Shown: one piece after another, positions 30,412-39,271 of the stretch
Position numbering within the stretch: position 1 is the first letter of the stretch
How the letters are laid out: each line of letters starts with the position of its first letter
From: JACDBD01 sp050743385
Lineage (GTDB): Bacteria > Actinomycetota > Acidimicrobiia > IMCC26256 > JACDBD01
Reading direction: 5' to 3'
Length of the DNA stretch: 39,895 bases
NCBI GenBank assembly: GCA_050743385.1
Contig: JBOGFJ010000028.1
Location: forward strand, 1 to 39,895
Made by a program: the position numbers and the translations under genes
The notes under the pieces: model-generated
Told to the model about the DNA's origin: nothing
What the model saw: only the letters and a program-made list of their open reading frames with translations
Databases searched by the model: none

Positions 30412-31047
30412 ATGAGCCAGCTCCTCGTGCCCACGGTGATCGAGCAGACCAACCGGGGGGAGCGGGCGTTCGACCTGTACTCCCGCATGCTGCAGGAGCG
30501 GGTGATCTTCCTCACGGGTGCGATCGACGACACCGTCGCGAACCTGATCGTCGCCCAGCTCGTCCACCTCGAATCGGCCGACCCCGACCGTGACATCCAG
30601 CTCTACATCAACAGCCCCGGCGGTGAGATGACGGCGCTGTTCGCGATCTACGACACGATGCAGTACGTGAAGGCCGACGTCGCGACGACGTGCGTCGGTC
30701 AGGCGGCTTCTTCGGCGGCGGTGCTGCTGGCGGCGGGCACATCGGGGAAGCGCTTCACCCTGCCGCACGCGCGCGTGCTCATCCACCAGCCCCACGGGGG
30801 GGTGCAGGGCCAGTCGGTCGACATCGAGATCGCGGCACGCGAGGTGATCGCCCAGCGCGACCAGATGGTGCGGGCGCTCGCCAGGCACACGGGTCAGCCG
30901 GTCGAGCGGATCGAGCGCGACATCGACCGCGACTACATCTTGCGCGGCGACGACGCGATCGCGTACGGCCTCGTCGACGAGGTCATCGAGCATCGGGCAC
31001 TCGCTCCCGGTGTGGTCTCGCCGAACGGACACGGGCCGCCGAGGTAG
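30412..31047 (+). CDS. clpP: ClpP2-like ATP-dependent protease subunit, solitary
   Basis: 211 residues from the ATG at 30412, with GGGAGG upstream. The catalytic Ser is Ser100 in CVGQAASSAAVLLAAGT, the His is His125 (VLIHQPHGG) and the Asp is in IERDIDRDYIL. The INSPGG oxyanion loop is intact. GQAAS-xAAVLLAAGTxGKR and LPHARVLIHQP are the actinobacterial ClpP2 pattern rather than the ClpP1 pattern. No clpX, clpC, tig or second clpP is nearby, whereas ClpP1/P2 are usually adjacent. The C-terminus is short. Its promoter is shared with, and may be controlled by, the divergent ArsR operon through O2. This points to a specialised paralogue (inference). Confidence 0.93.
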   Translation: MSQLLVPTVIEQTNRGERAFDLYSRMLQERVIFLTGAIDDTVANLIVAQLVHLESADPDRDIQLYINSPGGEMTALFAIYDTMQYVKADVATTCVGQAASSAAVLLAAGTSGKRFTLPHARVLIHQPHGGVQGQSVDIEIAAREVIAQRDQMVRALARHTGQPVERIERDIDRDYILRGDDAIAYGLVDEVIEHRALAPGVVSPNGHGPPR

Positions 31048-31130
31048 CCCGCGCGCACCGGCCGCAGACCGCCGAACTCGCCTGCTCGCGGTGTCGAGCG
31101 CGGCCAGGCCCCCTCTAGCATGACCGTGAC

Positions 31131-31976
31131 ATGCTGGCTTCGATCCCGAGCCCGTCGAACGGAACGATCGATCTCGGGCCGCTCCCGATCCACGCCTATG
31201 GGCTCCTGCTCGCCATCGGCGTGCTCGTCGCGGCCAAGATCGCCCAGGTCCGGTGGGTGCGCCGCGGGTACGACCAGAAGGCGTTCGACGACCTGGTGAT
31301 CTGGGTGGTGATCGGCGGTGTCGTCGGTGCCCGCGTCTACCACCTCTTCACCGGGTACGACTGGGACGCCGGCGGGCTCACCGGCACCGTGAAGATCTGG
31401 GAAGGCGGCCTCTCGATCTGGGGAGTCCTCGCCGGTGGCGCGATCGCAGTCTTGGCGGTGTCGTGGGTGAAGCACCTCGACACGCTCGTGCTGCTCGACT
31501 GCATGGCTCCCGCCCTGCTCGCGGCGCAGGGGATCGGGCGCTGGGGCAACTGGTTCAACCAGGAGCTCTTCGGCCGACCGACCGATCTCCCGTGGGGACT
31601 CGAGATCGACCCCGCCAACCGACCGGCGGAGTACATCACCGACCCCACCTTCCACCCGACGTTCCTGTACGAGTCGCTCTACTGCCTGGTGGCCCTCGGC
31701 ATCCTGCTGTGGGCGGAGCGCCGGTTCCGGTTCCGGAAGGGCCAGGCGGTCGCGCTCTACTTCTCTCTGTACACGTTTGGGCGCTTCTTCTTCGAGAACC
31801 TCCGTGTCGACCCGTCGGAGAAGCTCTTCGGTCTGCGCTTCAACGCCTGGGTGAGCGCGCTCGTGTGCATCGTCTCGACGATCTGGCTGATCTGGCTCAG
31901 ACGCCACGGCAAGCCCTACCCACCCGTCGCCACCGAGCGCGCGTCGTCGCAGTCGTCCGCCGAACGTCCGGTCTGA
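31131..31976 (+). CDS. lgt: Prolipoprotein diacylglyceryl transferase
   Basis: 281 residues from the ATG at 31131; TAGCAT at 31116-31121 lies nine bases upstream. Several membrane helices are visible (IHAYGLLLAIGVLVAAKIAQ; DDLVIWVVIGGVVGARVYHL). The Lgt signature is GRWGNWFNQELFGRPTDLPW, with the conserved Arg/Asn/Glu residues, and HPTFLYESLYCLVALGILLW follows. It transfers a diacylglyceryl group to the lipobox Cys of lipoproteins at the membrane. A likely substrate in this window is the alpha/beta hydrolase at 18915. It follows clpP by 83 bases. Confidence 0.96.
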   Translation: MLASIPSPSNGTIDLGPLPIHAYGLLLAIGVLVAAKIAQVRWVRRGYDQKAFDDLVIWVVIGGVVGARVYHLFTGYDWDAGGLTGTVKIWEGGLSIWGVLAGGAIAVLAVSWVKHLDTLVLLDCMAPALLAAQGIGRWGNWFNQELFGRPTDLPWGLEIDPANRPAEYITDPTFHPTFLYESLYCLVALGILLWAERRFRFRKGQAVALYFSLYTFGRFFFENLRVDPSEKLFGLRFNAWVSALVCIVSTIWLIWLRRHGKPYPPVATERASSQSSAERPV

Positions 31977-32037
31977 CGCACCCCGCCTCGGTAGGGTGGC
32001 GTGCCCCCTAACCGCCGGCCACGCCAGGAGGATCCCT

Positions 32038-32799
32038 GTGTCGGTGCTCGCGCAACCTCAGCCCGCGGCCCAGACCGGTGTCGCTGCCCGCGCCATCGCG
32101 GCGTCGAAGATCTACGGAAGCGGTGAGACGGCCGTCCGAGCACTCGATGACATCGACGTCGAGTTCGAGACCAGCCGGTTCACCGCGATCATGGGGCCGT
32201 CAGGCTCGGGAAAGTCGACCTTGTTGCACTGCCTCGCCGGCCTCGACCGGGTGACGAGTGGGCGAGTCTTCCTCGGTGACGTCGAGATCAGCGCCGCATC
32301 CGAGAAGGAGCTGACGATCGTGCGGCGCGACAAGGTCGGCTTCGTCTTCCAGGCCTACAACCTGATCCCGACGCTGAACGCGATCGAGAACATCGTGCTC
32401 CCGATGGCCCTGGCTGGTCGCAAGCCCGACCAGACCTGGCTCGACACCGTGATCGACACGGTGAGCCTGCGCGATCGGCTCCAACACCGGCCGAGCGAGC
32501 TCTCGGGTGGGCAGCAGCAGCGCGTCGCCGTTGCCCGCGCGCTCGCCAGCCGGCCCGAGGTCATCTTCGCCGACGAGCCCACCGGCAACCTCGACTCGAA
32601 GGCAGGCACCGAGATCCTCGAGTTCATGTGCCACGCGGTACGCGACCTGCGCCAGACGATCGTGATGGTGACGCACGACCCGTTGGCCGCCGGCTACGCC
32701 GACCGGGTGGTGTTCCTCGCCGACGGGCACATCGACGGCGAGATGGCCGAACCCAGCGCCGAGAAGGTCATCGACCGGATGAAAGAGCTCGGCGGCTGA
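32038..32799 (+). CDS. ABC transporter ATP-binding protein, MacB/LolD-type
   Basis: 253 residues from the GTG at 32038, with AGGAGG six bases upstream (an upstream start would lack it). Walker A is GPSGSGKST (residues 53-61), the Q loop is VFQAYN, the signature is LSGGQQQRVAVARAL and Walker B is EVIFADEPTGNLDS. The PTGNLDS ending is characteristic of the lipoprotein/antimicrobial-peptide exporter subclass that pairs with FtsX-type permeases. The partner is the permease gene nine bases downstream. It energises export or membrane remodelling; the cargo is unknown. Confidence 0.95.
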   Translation: MSVLAQPQPAAQTGVAARAIAASKIYGSGETAVRALDDIDVEFETSRFTAIMGPSGSGKSTLLHCLAGLDRVTSGRVFLGDVEISAASEKELTIVRRDKVGFVFQAYNLIPTLNAIENIVLPMALAGRKPDQTWLDTVIDTVSLRDRLQHRPSELSGGQQQRVAVARALASRPEVIFADEPTGNLDSKAGTEILEFMCHAVRDLRQTIVMVTHDPLAAGYADRVVFLADGHIDGEMAEPSAEKVIDRMKELGG

Positions 32800-32808
32800 G
32801 CACGGGCC

Positions 32809-35373
32809 ATGTGGAAGGTCACCAGAAAGGGTCTGCTCGCGCACAAGCTTCGCTTCGCGCTCACCGCGCTGGCGGTGCTGCTCGGGGTGGCGTTCATGTC
32901 GGGGACGATGGTGCTCACCGACACGATCCGGAAGACGTTCGACGACCTCTTCACCGACGTCTACGCGGGCACCGACGCCTGGGTGCGCAGCCACGACGTG
33001 CTCGAGGGCGAGTTCGGCATGCCCGACCAACGCGGCCGGATCTCCGCCGATCTTCTCCCCGAGGTCGAGGCCGTCGACGGCGTGGAGACGGCCGAGGGCT
33101 CGCTCCAGTTCTACGCCCAGCTCGTCGGCAAGGACGGCGACACCATCGGCAACCCCGCGCAGGGCCCGCCCACGTTCGGAACCAACTGGCGCGAGGTCGA
33201 CGCCCTGAATCCCTTCACCCTCGAGTCGGGCGGCAGTCCCCCCGAGGCCGCCGACGAGATCGTGATCGACAAGGGCTCCGCCGAGGAGGGTGACCTCGGG
33301 GTCGGTGACCGGGTGGGCGTGCTCACCCAGAGCCCGACGCAGGAGTACGAGATCACGGGCATCGTGACCTTCGGCGGCGCCGACAGCCCCGGGGGCGCGT
33401 CGGTGTCGCTGTTCACGACGGAGCAGTCACAGGCGATCACGGGTGCCGAGAACGAGTTCGGCGCCATCGCGGTGGTCGGTGACGAGGGGGTGTCGCAGGG
33501 CGAGTTGCGCGATCGGATCCGCGATGCGCTCGACGATCCCGAGATCGACGTGCTCACCGGGCAGGAGATCACCGAGGAGAACCAGGACGATCTCCAGGAG
33601 GCTCTCTCGTTCATCACGATTCCCCTGTTCGTGTTCGCGGGCATCGCCCTGCTGGTCGGCTCGTTCATCATCTTCAACACGTTCTCGATCGTGGTGGCGC
33701 AGCGCACACGGGAGATGGCGCTCCTTCGTGCCATCGGCGCCAGCCAACGGCAGGTCATCGCGTCGGTGGTAGTGGAGGCGCTCGTCGTCGGCTTGCTCGC
33801 GTCGCTCGTCGGTCTCCTGGCAGGCATCGGCCTCTCCACCCTCCTGAAGGCCGCGCTCAACGGCTTCGGTTTCGACATCCCGAGCACCGGCGTGGTGATC
33901 AGTCCGGCGGCGATCGTGATCTCGTTCGTCGTCGGAACGGTCATCACCGTGTTCTCCGCGGTCGTTCCCGCGGTCAAGGCGGCGCGGGTGCCCCCGATCG
34001 CCGCTATCCGCGACGTCGCGCTCGACAAGGCGACGAGCGTCGTGCGGCGCGGCGTGATCGGCGGTGTGATCCTGCTGCTCGGCGCCGCCGGCATTCTGTT
34101 CGGGCTGTTCGCCGACGTCAGCAACAACATCTACTACGTCGCGCTGGGCGCTCTCCTGGTGTTCGTCGGCGCGACGGCGCTCGGACCCGTGTTCGCGGGC
34201 CGGAGCGTGCAGATCATCGGCTGGCCCTTGCCGCGTCTGCGCGGCATGACCGGCACGCTGGCGCGCGAGAACGCCCGGCGCAACCCCCGCCGGACCTCCG
34301 CGACCGCCGCCGCGCTCATGATCGGCGTCGCGATCGTCGGCTTCTTCACCGTGTTCGCGGCGTCCACCAAGGCAACGGTCGACAAGCAGGTCGACCGCGC
34401 GTTCACGGCCGATTTCGTCATCGGGACCAGCGGAGGGTTCGGGAGCTTCACCGGGTTCAGCCCCGACCTGGCCCGACGCGTCGCCGAGCTCCGGGAGGTT
34501 GAGGCTTCGAGCCCGCTGCGGTTCGGACCCTTCGAGGTCGACGGCGACAACGAGTTCCTCGCCGCCTTCGACCCCGCCACGGTCGACGTGCTCTTCGATC
34601 TCGAGCCGGAGGCGGGCCGCTTCACCGACCTCGGCGACGGTGGGATCGCGGTCTCCGAGGATGTCGCCGACAAGAATCACTGGCGACTCGGCTCCGAGGT
34701 GGCGGTGCGGTTCCCGTCCGGCCCCCGGACGCTCACGGTGGAGACCATCTACGGGATCGGTCTCGAGCAGGGCCTGACCGACTATGGGATCTCGATCGCG
34801 ACGGCACGGACCGCGTTCGTCGAGGACATCGACAACCAGATCTACGTGCGGTTGGCGCCCGGTGTGAGCACCGCCGAGGGCCGCAGGGCGCTGGACCGGG
34901 TGGCCGAGCCCTATCCCCAGGCCGAGGTGCTCGACCGCACGGAGTTCAAGGAGCAGTTCAACGAGATGGTGAACCAGATCCTCGGTCTCGTGTACGTGCT
35001 CCTGTTCCTCGCGATCTTCATCGCCCTCATCGGCATCGCAAACACGCTGGCGCTGTCGGTGCACGAGCGCACCCGCGAGCTCGGGCTGTTGCGGGCGGTC
35101 GGGATGACCCGGCGACAACTCCGGTCGAGCGTGCGGTGGGAGGCGGTGCTCATCGCCGTGCTCGGCACCCTCATCGGGCTGGCCATCGGCCTCTTCTTCG
35201 GTTGGACGATCATCCAGGCACTGAAGGACGAGGGGTTCGAGGTGTTCGAAGCACCGGTCGGGCAGCTGATCGTGATCGTGATCGCGGCCGGTCTCGCCGG
35301 GGTCGTCGCGGCGCTGTTCCCCGCACGACGCGCGGCCAAGCTCGACGTGTTGCGCGCGATCTCGACCGAGTAG
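32809..35373 (+). CDS. ABC transporter permease, FtsX/MacB-type (two FtsX domains)
   Basis: 854 residues. N-terminal helix KLRFALTALAVLLGVAFMSG, then a large outside domain (about 45-260). The first FtsX domain runs about 265-400 (FVFAGIALLVGSFIIFNTFS, EMALLRAIGASQRQVIASVV). A linker with two to four helices follows, then a second outside domain (about 530-720). The second FtsX domain (about 725-854) contains VLLFLAIFIALIGIANTLAL, RELGLLRAVGMTRRQLRSSV, and ends PARRAAKLDVLRAIS. The duplicated plan matches MacB/LolC-like exporters in Gram-positives. It forms a complex with the preceding ATPase. The cargo is unknown. Confidence 0.94.
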   Translation: MWKVTRKGLLAHKLRFALTALAVLLGVAFMSGTMVLTDTIRKTFDDLFTDVYAGTDAWVRSHDVLEGEFGMPDQRGRISADLLPEVEAVDGVETAEGSLQFYAQLVGKDGDTIGNPAQGPPTFGTNWREVDALNPFTLESGGSPPEAADEIVIDKGSAEEGDLGVGDRVGVLTQSPTQEYEITGIVTFGGADSPGGASVSLFTTEQSQAITGAENEFGAIAVVGDEGVSQGELRDRIRDALDDPEIDVLTGQEITEENQDDLQEALSFITIPLFVFAGIALLVGSFIIFNTFSIVVAQRTREMALLRAIGASQRQVIASVVVEALVVGLLASLVGLLAGIGLSTLLKAALNGFGFDIPSTGVVISPAAIVISFVVGTVITVFSAVVPAVKAARVPPIAAIRDVALDKATSVVRRGVIGGVILLLGAAGILFGLFADVSNNIYYVALGALLVFVGATALGPVFAGRSVQIIGWPLPRLRGMTGTLARENARRNPRRTSATAAALMIGVAIVGFFTVFAASTKATVDKQVDRAFTADFVIGTSGGFGSFTGFSPDLARRVAELREVEASSPLRFGPFEVDGDNEFLAAFDPATVDVLFDLEPEAGRFTDLGDGGIAVSEDVADKNHWRLGSEVAVRFPSGPRTLTVETIYGIGLEQGLTDYGISIATARTAFVEDIDNQIYVRLAPGVSTAEGRRALDRVAEPYPQAEVLDRTEFKEQFNEMVNQILGLVYVLLFLAIFIALIGIANTLALSVHERTRELGLLRAVGMTRRQLRSSVRWEAVLIAVLGTLIGLAIGLFFGWTIIQALKDEGFEVFEAPVGQLIVIVIAAGLAGVVAALFPARRAAKLDVLRAISTE

Positions 35374-35385
35374 CGCGAGGCTCCG

Positions 35386-35883
35386 CTACTCGAACTGCTT
35401 GCGAACGGTCGCGTCCTTCTCACGCACCGCGTCGGCGAGACTCGTCTGGAACCGCTCCATCCGCTCGCGGAGCGCGTCGTCGGACGCGGCAAGGACGCGC
35501 ACGGCGAGCAAGCCGGCGTTGCGGGCGTTGCCGACCGCGACCGCCGCGACCGGAACGCCCGCGGGCATCTGCACGATCGAGAGCATCGAGTCGAGTCCGT
35601 CGAGATGGGCGAGCGGCACCGGCACGCCGATCACCGGCAGTGGCGTCATCGCGGCCACCATGCCGGGAAGGTGGGCGGCACCGCCCGCACCGGCGATGAT
35701 CACGCGCAGGCCCCGCGCCCCCGCCGTGCGGGCATACTCGGACATCACGTCGGGCGTGCGGTGGGCCGAGACCACCCGCACCTCGCGGGGCACGCCGAAC
35801 TCGTCGAGGGCGTCGACGGCCGCCTGCATGACCTTCAGGTCGGAATCGCTGCCCATGATCACGCCAACCAGGGCCTTCGGCAC
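35386..35883 (-). CDS. purE: N5-carboxyaminoimidazole ribonucleotide mutase
   Basis: 165 residues from the GTG at 35883. PurE marks: LVGVIMGSDSDLKVMQAA, VRVVSAHRTPDVMSEYA with the catalytic His, IIAGAGGAAHLPGMVAAM, PVIGVPVPLAHLDGLDSMLS, QMPAGVPVAAVAVGNARNAG. The enzyme moves the carboxyl group of N5-CAIR to give CAIR in purine biosynthesis. No purK is seen in the window; it could be elsewhere. TACCCT (complement of 35890-35895) lies six bases upstream, so it is probably leaderless. Confidence 0.96.
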   Translation of the reverse strand: MPKALVGVIMGSDSDLKVMQAAVDALDEFGVPREVRVVSAHRTPDVMSEYARTAGARGLRVIIAGAGGAAHLPGMVAAMTPLPVIGVPVPLAHLDGLDSMLSIVQMPAGVPVAAVAVGNARNAGLLAVRVLAASDDALRERMERFQTSLADAVREKDATVRKQFE

Positions 35884-35918
35884 GAACCGAGGGTACCGCC
35901 CGGGGCTAGCTTCTCTCT
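35884..35918. promoter_or_regulatory. 35-base divergent promoter for purE and the nitronate monooxygenase gene
   Basis: The two start codons are only 35 bases apart. TACCCT (complement of 35890-35895) is six bases from the purE GTG, and TAGCTT (35907-35912) is six bases from the GTG at 35919. Each -35 region must lie in the other gene's start region. Both transcripts should be leaderless, and the promoters probably compete for polymerase. Confidence 0.6.
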
Positions 35919-36905
35919 GTGACCTTGCGAACCCGACTCACCGACGTCCTCCAGATCGAGCACCCCGTGATGTTGGCCGGCATGGGCGGTGTCTCCTACC
36001 ACCGGCTGGTCGCGGCCGTCAGCGAGGCCGGCGGCTTCGGTTGCCTGGGTGCCTCGGCGATGACCCAGGACGAGATGGTCGAGGAGATACGGGCCGTCCG
36101 GCAGCTGACCGACAAGCCGTTCGGCGTCGACCTCCTGACCGCGCTGCCCGAGCAGATGATGGCCAACATCGACCACGTCATCCGCGAGGGTGCCCAGGTG
36201 TTCGTGGCCGGCCTCGGCGTTCCCCGCGACGCGGTGAAGCTCTGCCACGACAACAACGTGCTCGTGGTCAACATGTGCGGCAAGGTGCGGCACGGGATCG
36301 CCGCGGTCGAGGCGGGCTGCGATCTCGTGGTCGCCCAGGGCACCGAGGCCGGCGGGCACACCGGCACGGTCGCGACCATGCCGCTCGTGCCCCAGATCGT
36401 CGACGCGGTCGGTGACCGCGTACCCGTGGTCGCGGCCGGCGGGATCTACGACGGGCGTGGGCTGGCGGCGTCGCTCGCGCTCGGTGCCGACGGCGTGTGG
36501 ATCGGGACGCGCTTCATCGCCACGCCCGAAGCCCGCGCGACGCCCGGCTACAAGGAGGCGCTCGTCGACACGGCCGAAGACGGCACCGTCGTGAGCCGCG
36601 CCTTCACCGGCAAGACCCTGCGGGCGGTGCGCAACAAGACGACCCAGTACTACGAGGAGCACCCCGAGCAGCTCAGGCCGTTCCCCGACCAGATGTTCCA
36701 GGCACTCGAGGAGGGGACACTCCACCTCAGCGGTGGCGACGAGGCCGCCGGAGTCGATCCCGAGCGCGAGTGCTATCCCGCCGGCCAGGGCACAGGCGCC
36801 ATCCACCGCCTCGTGCCCGCGGGCGAGCTCGTCCGCAGGTTCGTCGCCGAGGCCGAGGCGGCACTCGAGGGCATCTCCGGTCTGCGGGCCACGACCACCG
36901 CGTGA
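35919..36905 (+). CDS. Nitronate monooxygenase / FMN-dependent 2-nitropropane dioxygenase-like
   Basis: 328 residues from the GTG at 35919. It has the FMN TIM-barrel signatures EHPVMLAGMGGVSYHRLVAA, GGFGCLGASAM, QGTEAGGHTGTVATMPLVPQ (with the conserved His) and AAGGIYDGRGLAASLALGAD, GVWIGTRFIATPEA. Members oxidise nitroalkanes; many homologues in actinobacteria act on other substrates, such as enoyl reduction. Its stop overlaps the start of the next gene as GTGA, so both flavoproteins are made together. Confidence 0.92.
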   Translation: MTLRTRLTDVLQIEHPVMLAGMGGVSYHRLVAAVSEAGGFGCLGASAMTQDEMVEEIRAVRQLTDKPFGVDLLTALPEQMMANIDHVIREGAQVFVAGLGVPRDAVKLCHDNNVLVVNMCGKVRHGIAAVEAGCDLVVAQGTEAGGHTGTVATMPLVPQIVDAVGDRVPVVAAGGIYDGRGLAASLALGADGVWIGTRFIATPEARATPGYKEALVDTAEDGTVVSRAFTGKTLRAVRNKTTQYYEEHPEQLRPFPDQMFQALEEGTLHLSGGDEAAGVDPERECYPAGQGTGAIHRLVPAGELVRRFVAEAEAALEGISGLRATTTA

Positions 36906-38269
36906 CCGAGCGCCTCGTCGTCGTCGGCGGCGACGCCGGCGGGATGAGTGCCGCCGCCCAGGCGCGGCGGCGGGTACCAGACCCGGCGGACCTCGAGATC
37001 GTCGCGTTCGAGCGGGGCTCGTTCACGTCGTACTCGGCGTGCGGCATCCCGTACTTCGTGGGCGACATGGTGCACGAGGTCGGCGATCTGATCGCGCGTT
37101 CACCGGAGGAGCACCGTCGGCAGGGCATCGACGTACGCATCCTCCACGAGGTTGCCGGTCTCGATCTCGACCGCCGGACGGTGCGCGTGCGCGACCTCGA
37201 CGGCGGTGGCGAGACGGAGCACGGCTTCGACCAGCTCGTGATCGCGACCGGCGCGACGCCGCTGCGTCCGTCGATCGACGGTATCGACGCGGCCGGCGTG
37301 TTCGGTGTCCAGACACTTGCCGACGGCATCGCCGTGCGGCGCGCCGTCGACGACGAGCGGCCGGAGCGGGCCGTGGTGGTCGGCGGCGGCTACATCGGCC
37401 TCGAGCTGGCGGAGGCGCTGGTGATGCGCGGCATCGACGTCTCTCTGGTCGAGCGGCTCCCGCAGCCCATGCCCACGCTCGATCCCGACGTGGGCCGGCT
37501 CGTCGGCGACGCGCTGCGCGGGGCGGGTGTGCACGTGTACACCGGCGAGTCGGTCATCGGCTTCGACGTCACCGGTGACGGAAGGGTCGCAGGTGTCGTC
37601 ACCGACGCCCGCCCCCTGCCGTGCGACCTGGTGCTGCTCGGTCTCGGCGTCCGGCCGAACAGCACGCTCGCGGCGGCCGCCGGAATCGCAGTGGGCGAGA
37701 CCGGTGGAGTGACCACAGATACCGCCATGGAGACCACGGCGGACGGCGTGTGGGCGGCGGGCGACTGCGTCGAGACCTGGCATCGGATCTCGCAGCGGGC
37801 GGTGGCCGTCGCGTTGGGGACGCACGCCAACAAGCAGGGCCGGGTCGCGGGCATCAACGTCACCGGCGGTGAGGCGGCGTTCCCCGGCGTGATCGGCACC
37901 GCGGTGTCGAAGATCTGCGCCTACGAGGTTGCCCGCACCGGCCTCACCGAGGTCGAGGCGGCCGCGGCCGGCTTCGATGCTGTCGCCGCCACCATCAAGG
38001 CGACCACACGGGCCGGCTACTACCCGGGCGCCGAGGAGATCACCGTGAAGTTGGTCGTCGAGCGGCGATCGCGGCGCGTGCTCGGCGGCCAGATCGTCGG
38101 CCGGGAGGGCGCGGCCAAGCGCATCGACGTGCTGGCCGCCGCGGTGTGGCACGAGATGACGGCCGAGGAACTCGTCGGCCTCGACGTCGGCTACGCGCCG
38201 CCGTTCTCCCCGCTGTGGGACCCGGTGCTGGTGGCGGCACGCCGGCTGGCGGACGCGGGGTCGAGCTAG
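36902..38269 (+). CDS. CoA-disulfide reductase / NADH oxidase-like flavoprotein
   Basis: 455 residues from the GTG at 36902, overlapping the previous stop. FAD motif: LVVVGGDAGGMSAAAQARR. The redox Cys is Cys47 in FTSYSACGIPYFVGD, as in CoA-disulfide reductases. The NAD(P)H motif is AVVVGGGYIGLELAEALVMR. The second FAD motif is TTADGVWAAGDCVETW. The C-terminal dimerisation domain (about 320-455) is present. It keeps thiols reduced or reduces oxygen/peroxide using NAD(P)H. It is coupled to the nitronate monooxygenase-like gene. Its TAG overlaps that of the convergent gmd gene as CTAG (38266-38269). Confidence 0.92.
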   Translation: MTERLVVVGGDAGGMSAAAQARRRVPDPADLEIVAFERGSFTSYSACGIPYFVGDMVHEVGDLIARSPEEHRRQGIDVRILHEVAGLDLDRRTVRVRDLDGGGETEHGFDQLVIATGATPLRPSIDGIDAAGVFGVQTLADGIAVRRAVDDERPERAVVVGGGYIGLELAEALVMRGIDVSLVERLPQPMPTLDPDVGRLVGDALRGAGVHVYTGESVIGFDVTGDGRVAGVVTDARPLPCDLVLLGLGVRPNSTLAAAAGIAVGETGGVTTDTAMETTADGVWAAGDCVETWHRISQRAVAVALGTHANKQGRVAGINVTGGEAAFPGVIGTAVSKICAYEVARTGLTEVEAAAAGFDAVAATIKATTRAGYYPGAEEITVKLVVERRSRRVLGGQIVGREGAAKRIDVLAAAVWHEMTAEELVGLDVGYAPPFSPLWDPVLVAARRLADAGSS

Positions 38270-39261
38270 CGGCCGGTGCTGTCGGCTTTCGTCTGTTCCT
38301 CTTTGAGGTCGTGCTCGAACATGATCCGTGCGAGCTCCTCGAAACCGACTCGGGGCCGCCAGCCGAGCTGGCTGCGCGCCCTACCGGCGTCGCCGGTGAG
38401 CACGTCGACCTCGGCGGGGCGCATGAACCGCTCGTCCTGCTGCACGAGGGGCTGCCAGTCGTCGTAGCCGGCGATGCGGGCGGCAGTCTCCAGGAACTCG
38501 CGCAACGTGTGCGTCTCCCCCGTGGCCACGACGTAGTCGCCGGGCGCGTCCTGCTGGAGCATGAGCCACATCGCTTCGACATAGTCGCCGGCGTAGCCCC
38601 AGTCTCGTGCGGTGTCGAGGTTGCCGAGCGTGATCTTCTGCTGGAGGCCGAGCTTGATTCGCGCCAGCGAGTTGGTGACCTTCCGGGGAAAGAACTCGAG
38701 CCCACGGCGGGGACTCTCATGGTTGAACAGGATCCCGGAGCTCGCGTGCAGGCCGTACGACTCGCGGTAGTTCATCGTCGTGTAGTGGCCGAACACTTTC
38801 GCGACGCCGTAGGGCGAGCGCGGGTGGAACGGGGTGTTCTCGGTCTGGGGCGTCTCGCGGACCTTGCCGAACATCTCCGACGACGACGCCTGGTAGAACC
38901 GGATGGGGTTGTTCTGGGAGCCGCCGACGAGGCGGATGGCGTCGAGCATGCGGAGCACGCCGAGGCCGGTGATGTCGGCGGTGAGCTCGGGCTGGCTGAA
39001 CGACAGCTGCACGAAGCTGATCGCGCCGAGGTTGTAGACCTCGTCGGGCTGGACCTTCTCGACCACCGCGATCAGCGACGAGAGATCCTGGAGGTCGCCC
39101 TCGATGAGCTCGAGCGCGGGGTTCTCGTCCTGCACCATCTGGGTCTTGGGGTTGTTCTGTCCCCGGATGAGCCCGAACACCTGGTACCCCTTGCCCACCA
39201 GGAACTCGGCGAGGTAGCGCCCGTCCTGGCCGGTGATGCCGGTGATGAGTGCGCGCTTCAT
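38266..39261 (-). CDS. gmd: GDP-mannose 4,6-dehydratase
   Basis: 331 residues from the ATG at 39261, with TAGCGT (complement of 39269-39274) seven bases upstream, probably leaderless. SDR marks: ALITGITGQDGRYLAEFLVG for NAD(P), YNLGAISFVQLSFSQPELTA, FYQASSSEMFGKV with the catalytic Ser/Glu region, and SPYGVAKVFGHYTTMNYRES with Tyr-x3-Lys. NLDTARDWGYAGDYVEAMWL is diagnostic of Gmd. It converts GDP-D-mannose to GDP-4-keto-6-deoxymannose, the first step to GDP-fucose or GDP-rhamnose for cell-surface glycans. No fcl/wcaG or glycosyltransferase is in the window. Confidence 0.95.
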   Translation of the reverse strand: MKRALITGITGQDGRYLAEFLVGKGYQVFGLIRGQNNPKTQMVQDENPALELIEGDLQDLSSLIAVVEKVQPDEVYNLGAISFVQLSFSQPELTADITGLGVLRMLDAIRLVGGSQNNPIRFYQASSSEMFGKVRETPQTENTPFHPRSPYGVAKVFGHYTTMNYRESYGLHASSGILFNHESPRRGLEFFPRKVTNSLARIKLGLQQKITLGNLDTARDWGYAGDYVEAMWLMLQQDAPGDYVVATGETHTLREFLETAARIAGYDDWQPLVQQDERFMRPAEVDVLTGDAGRARSQLGWRPRVGFEELARIMFEHDLKEEQTKADSTGR

Positions 39262-39271
39262 CGGGACGACG

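Noticed and set aside
33427..35118. 563-residue minus-strand frame
   Set aside because: It is the antisense of the FtsX-type permease, with the same low-complexity composition and no family match.
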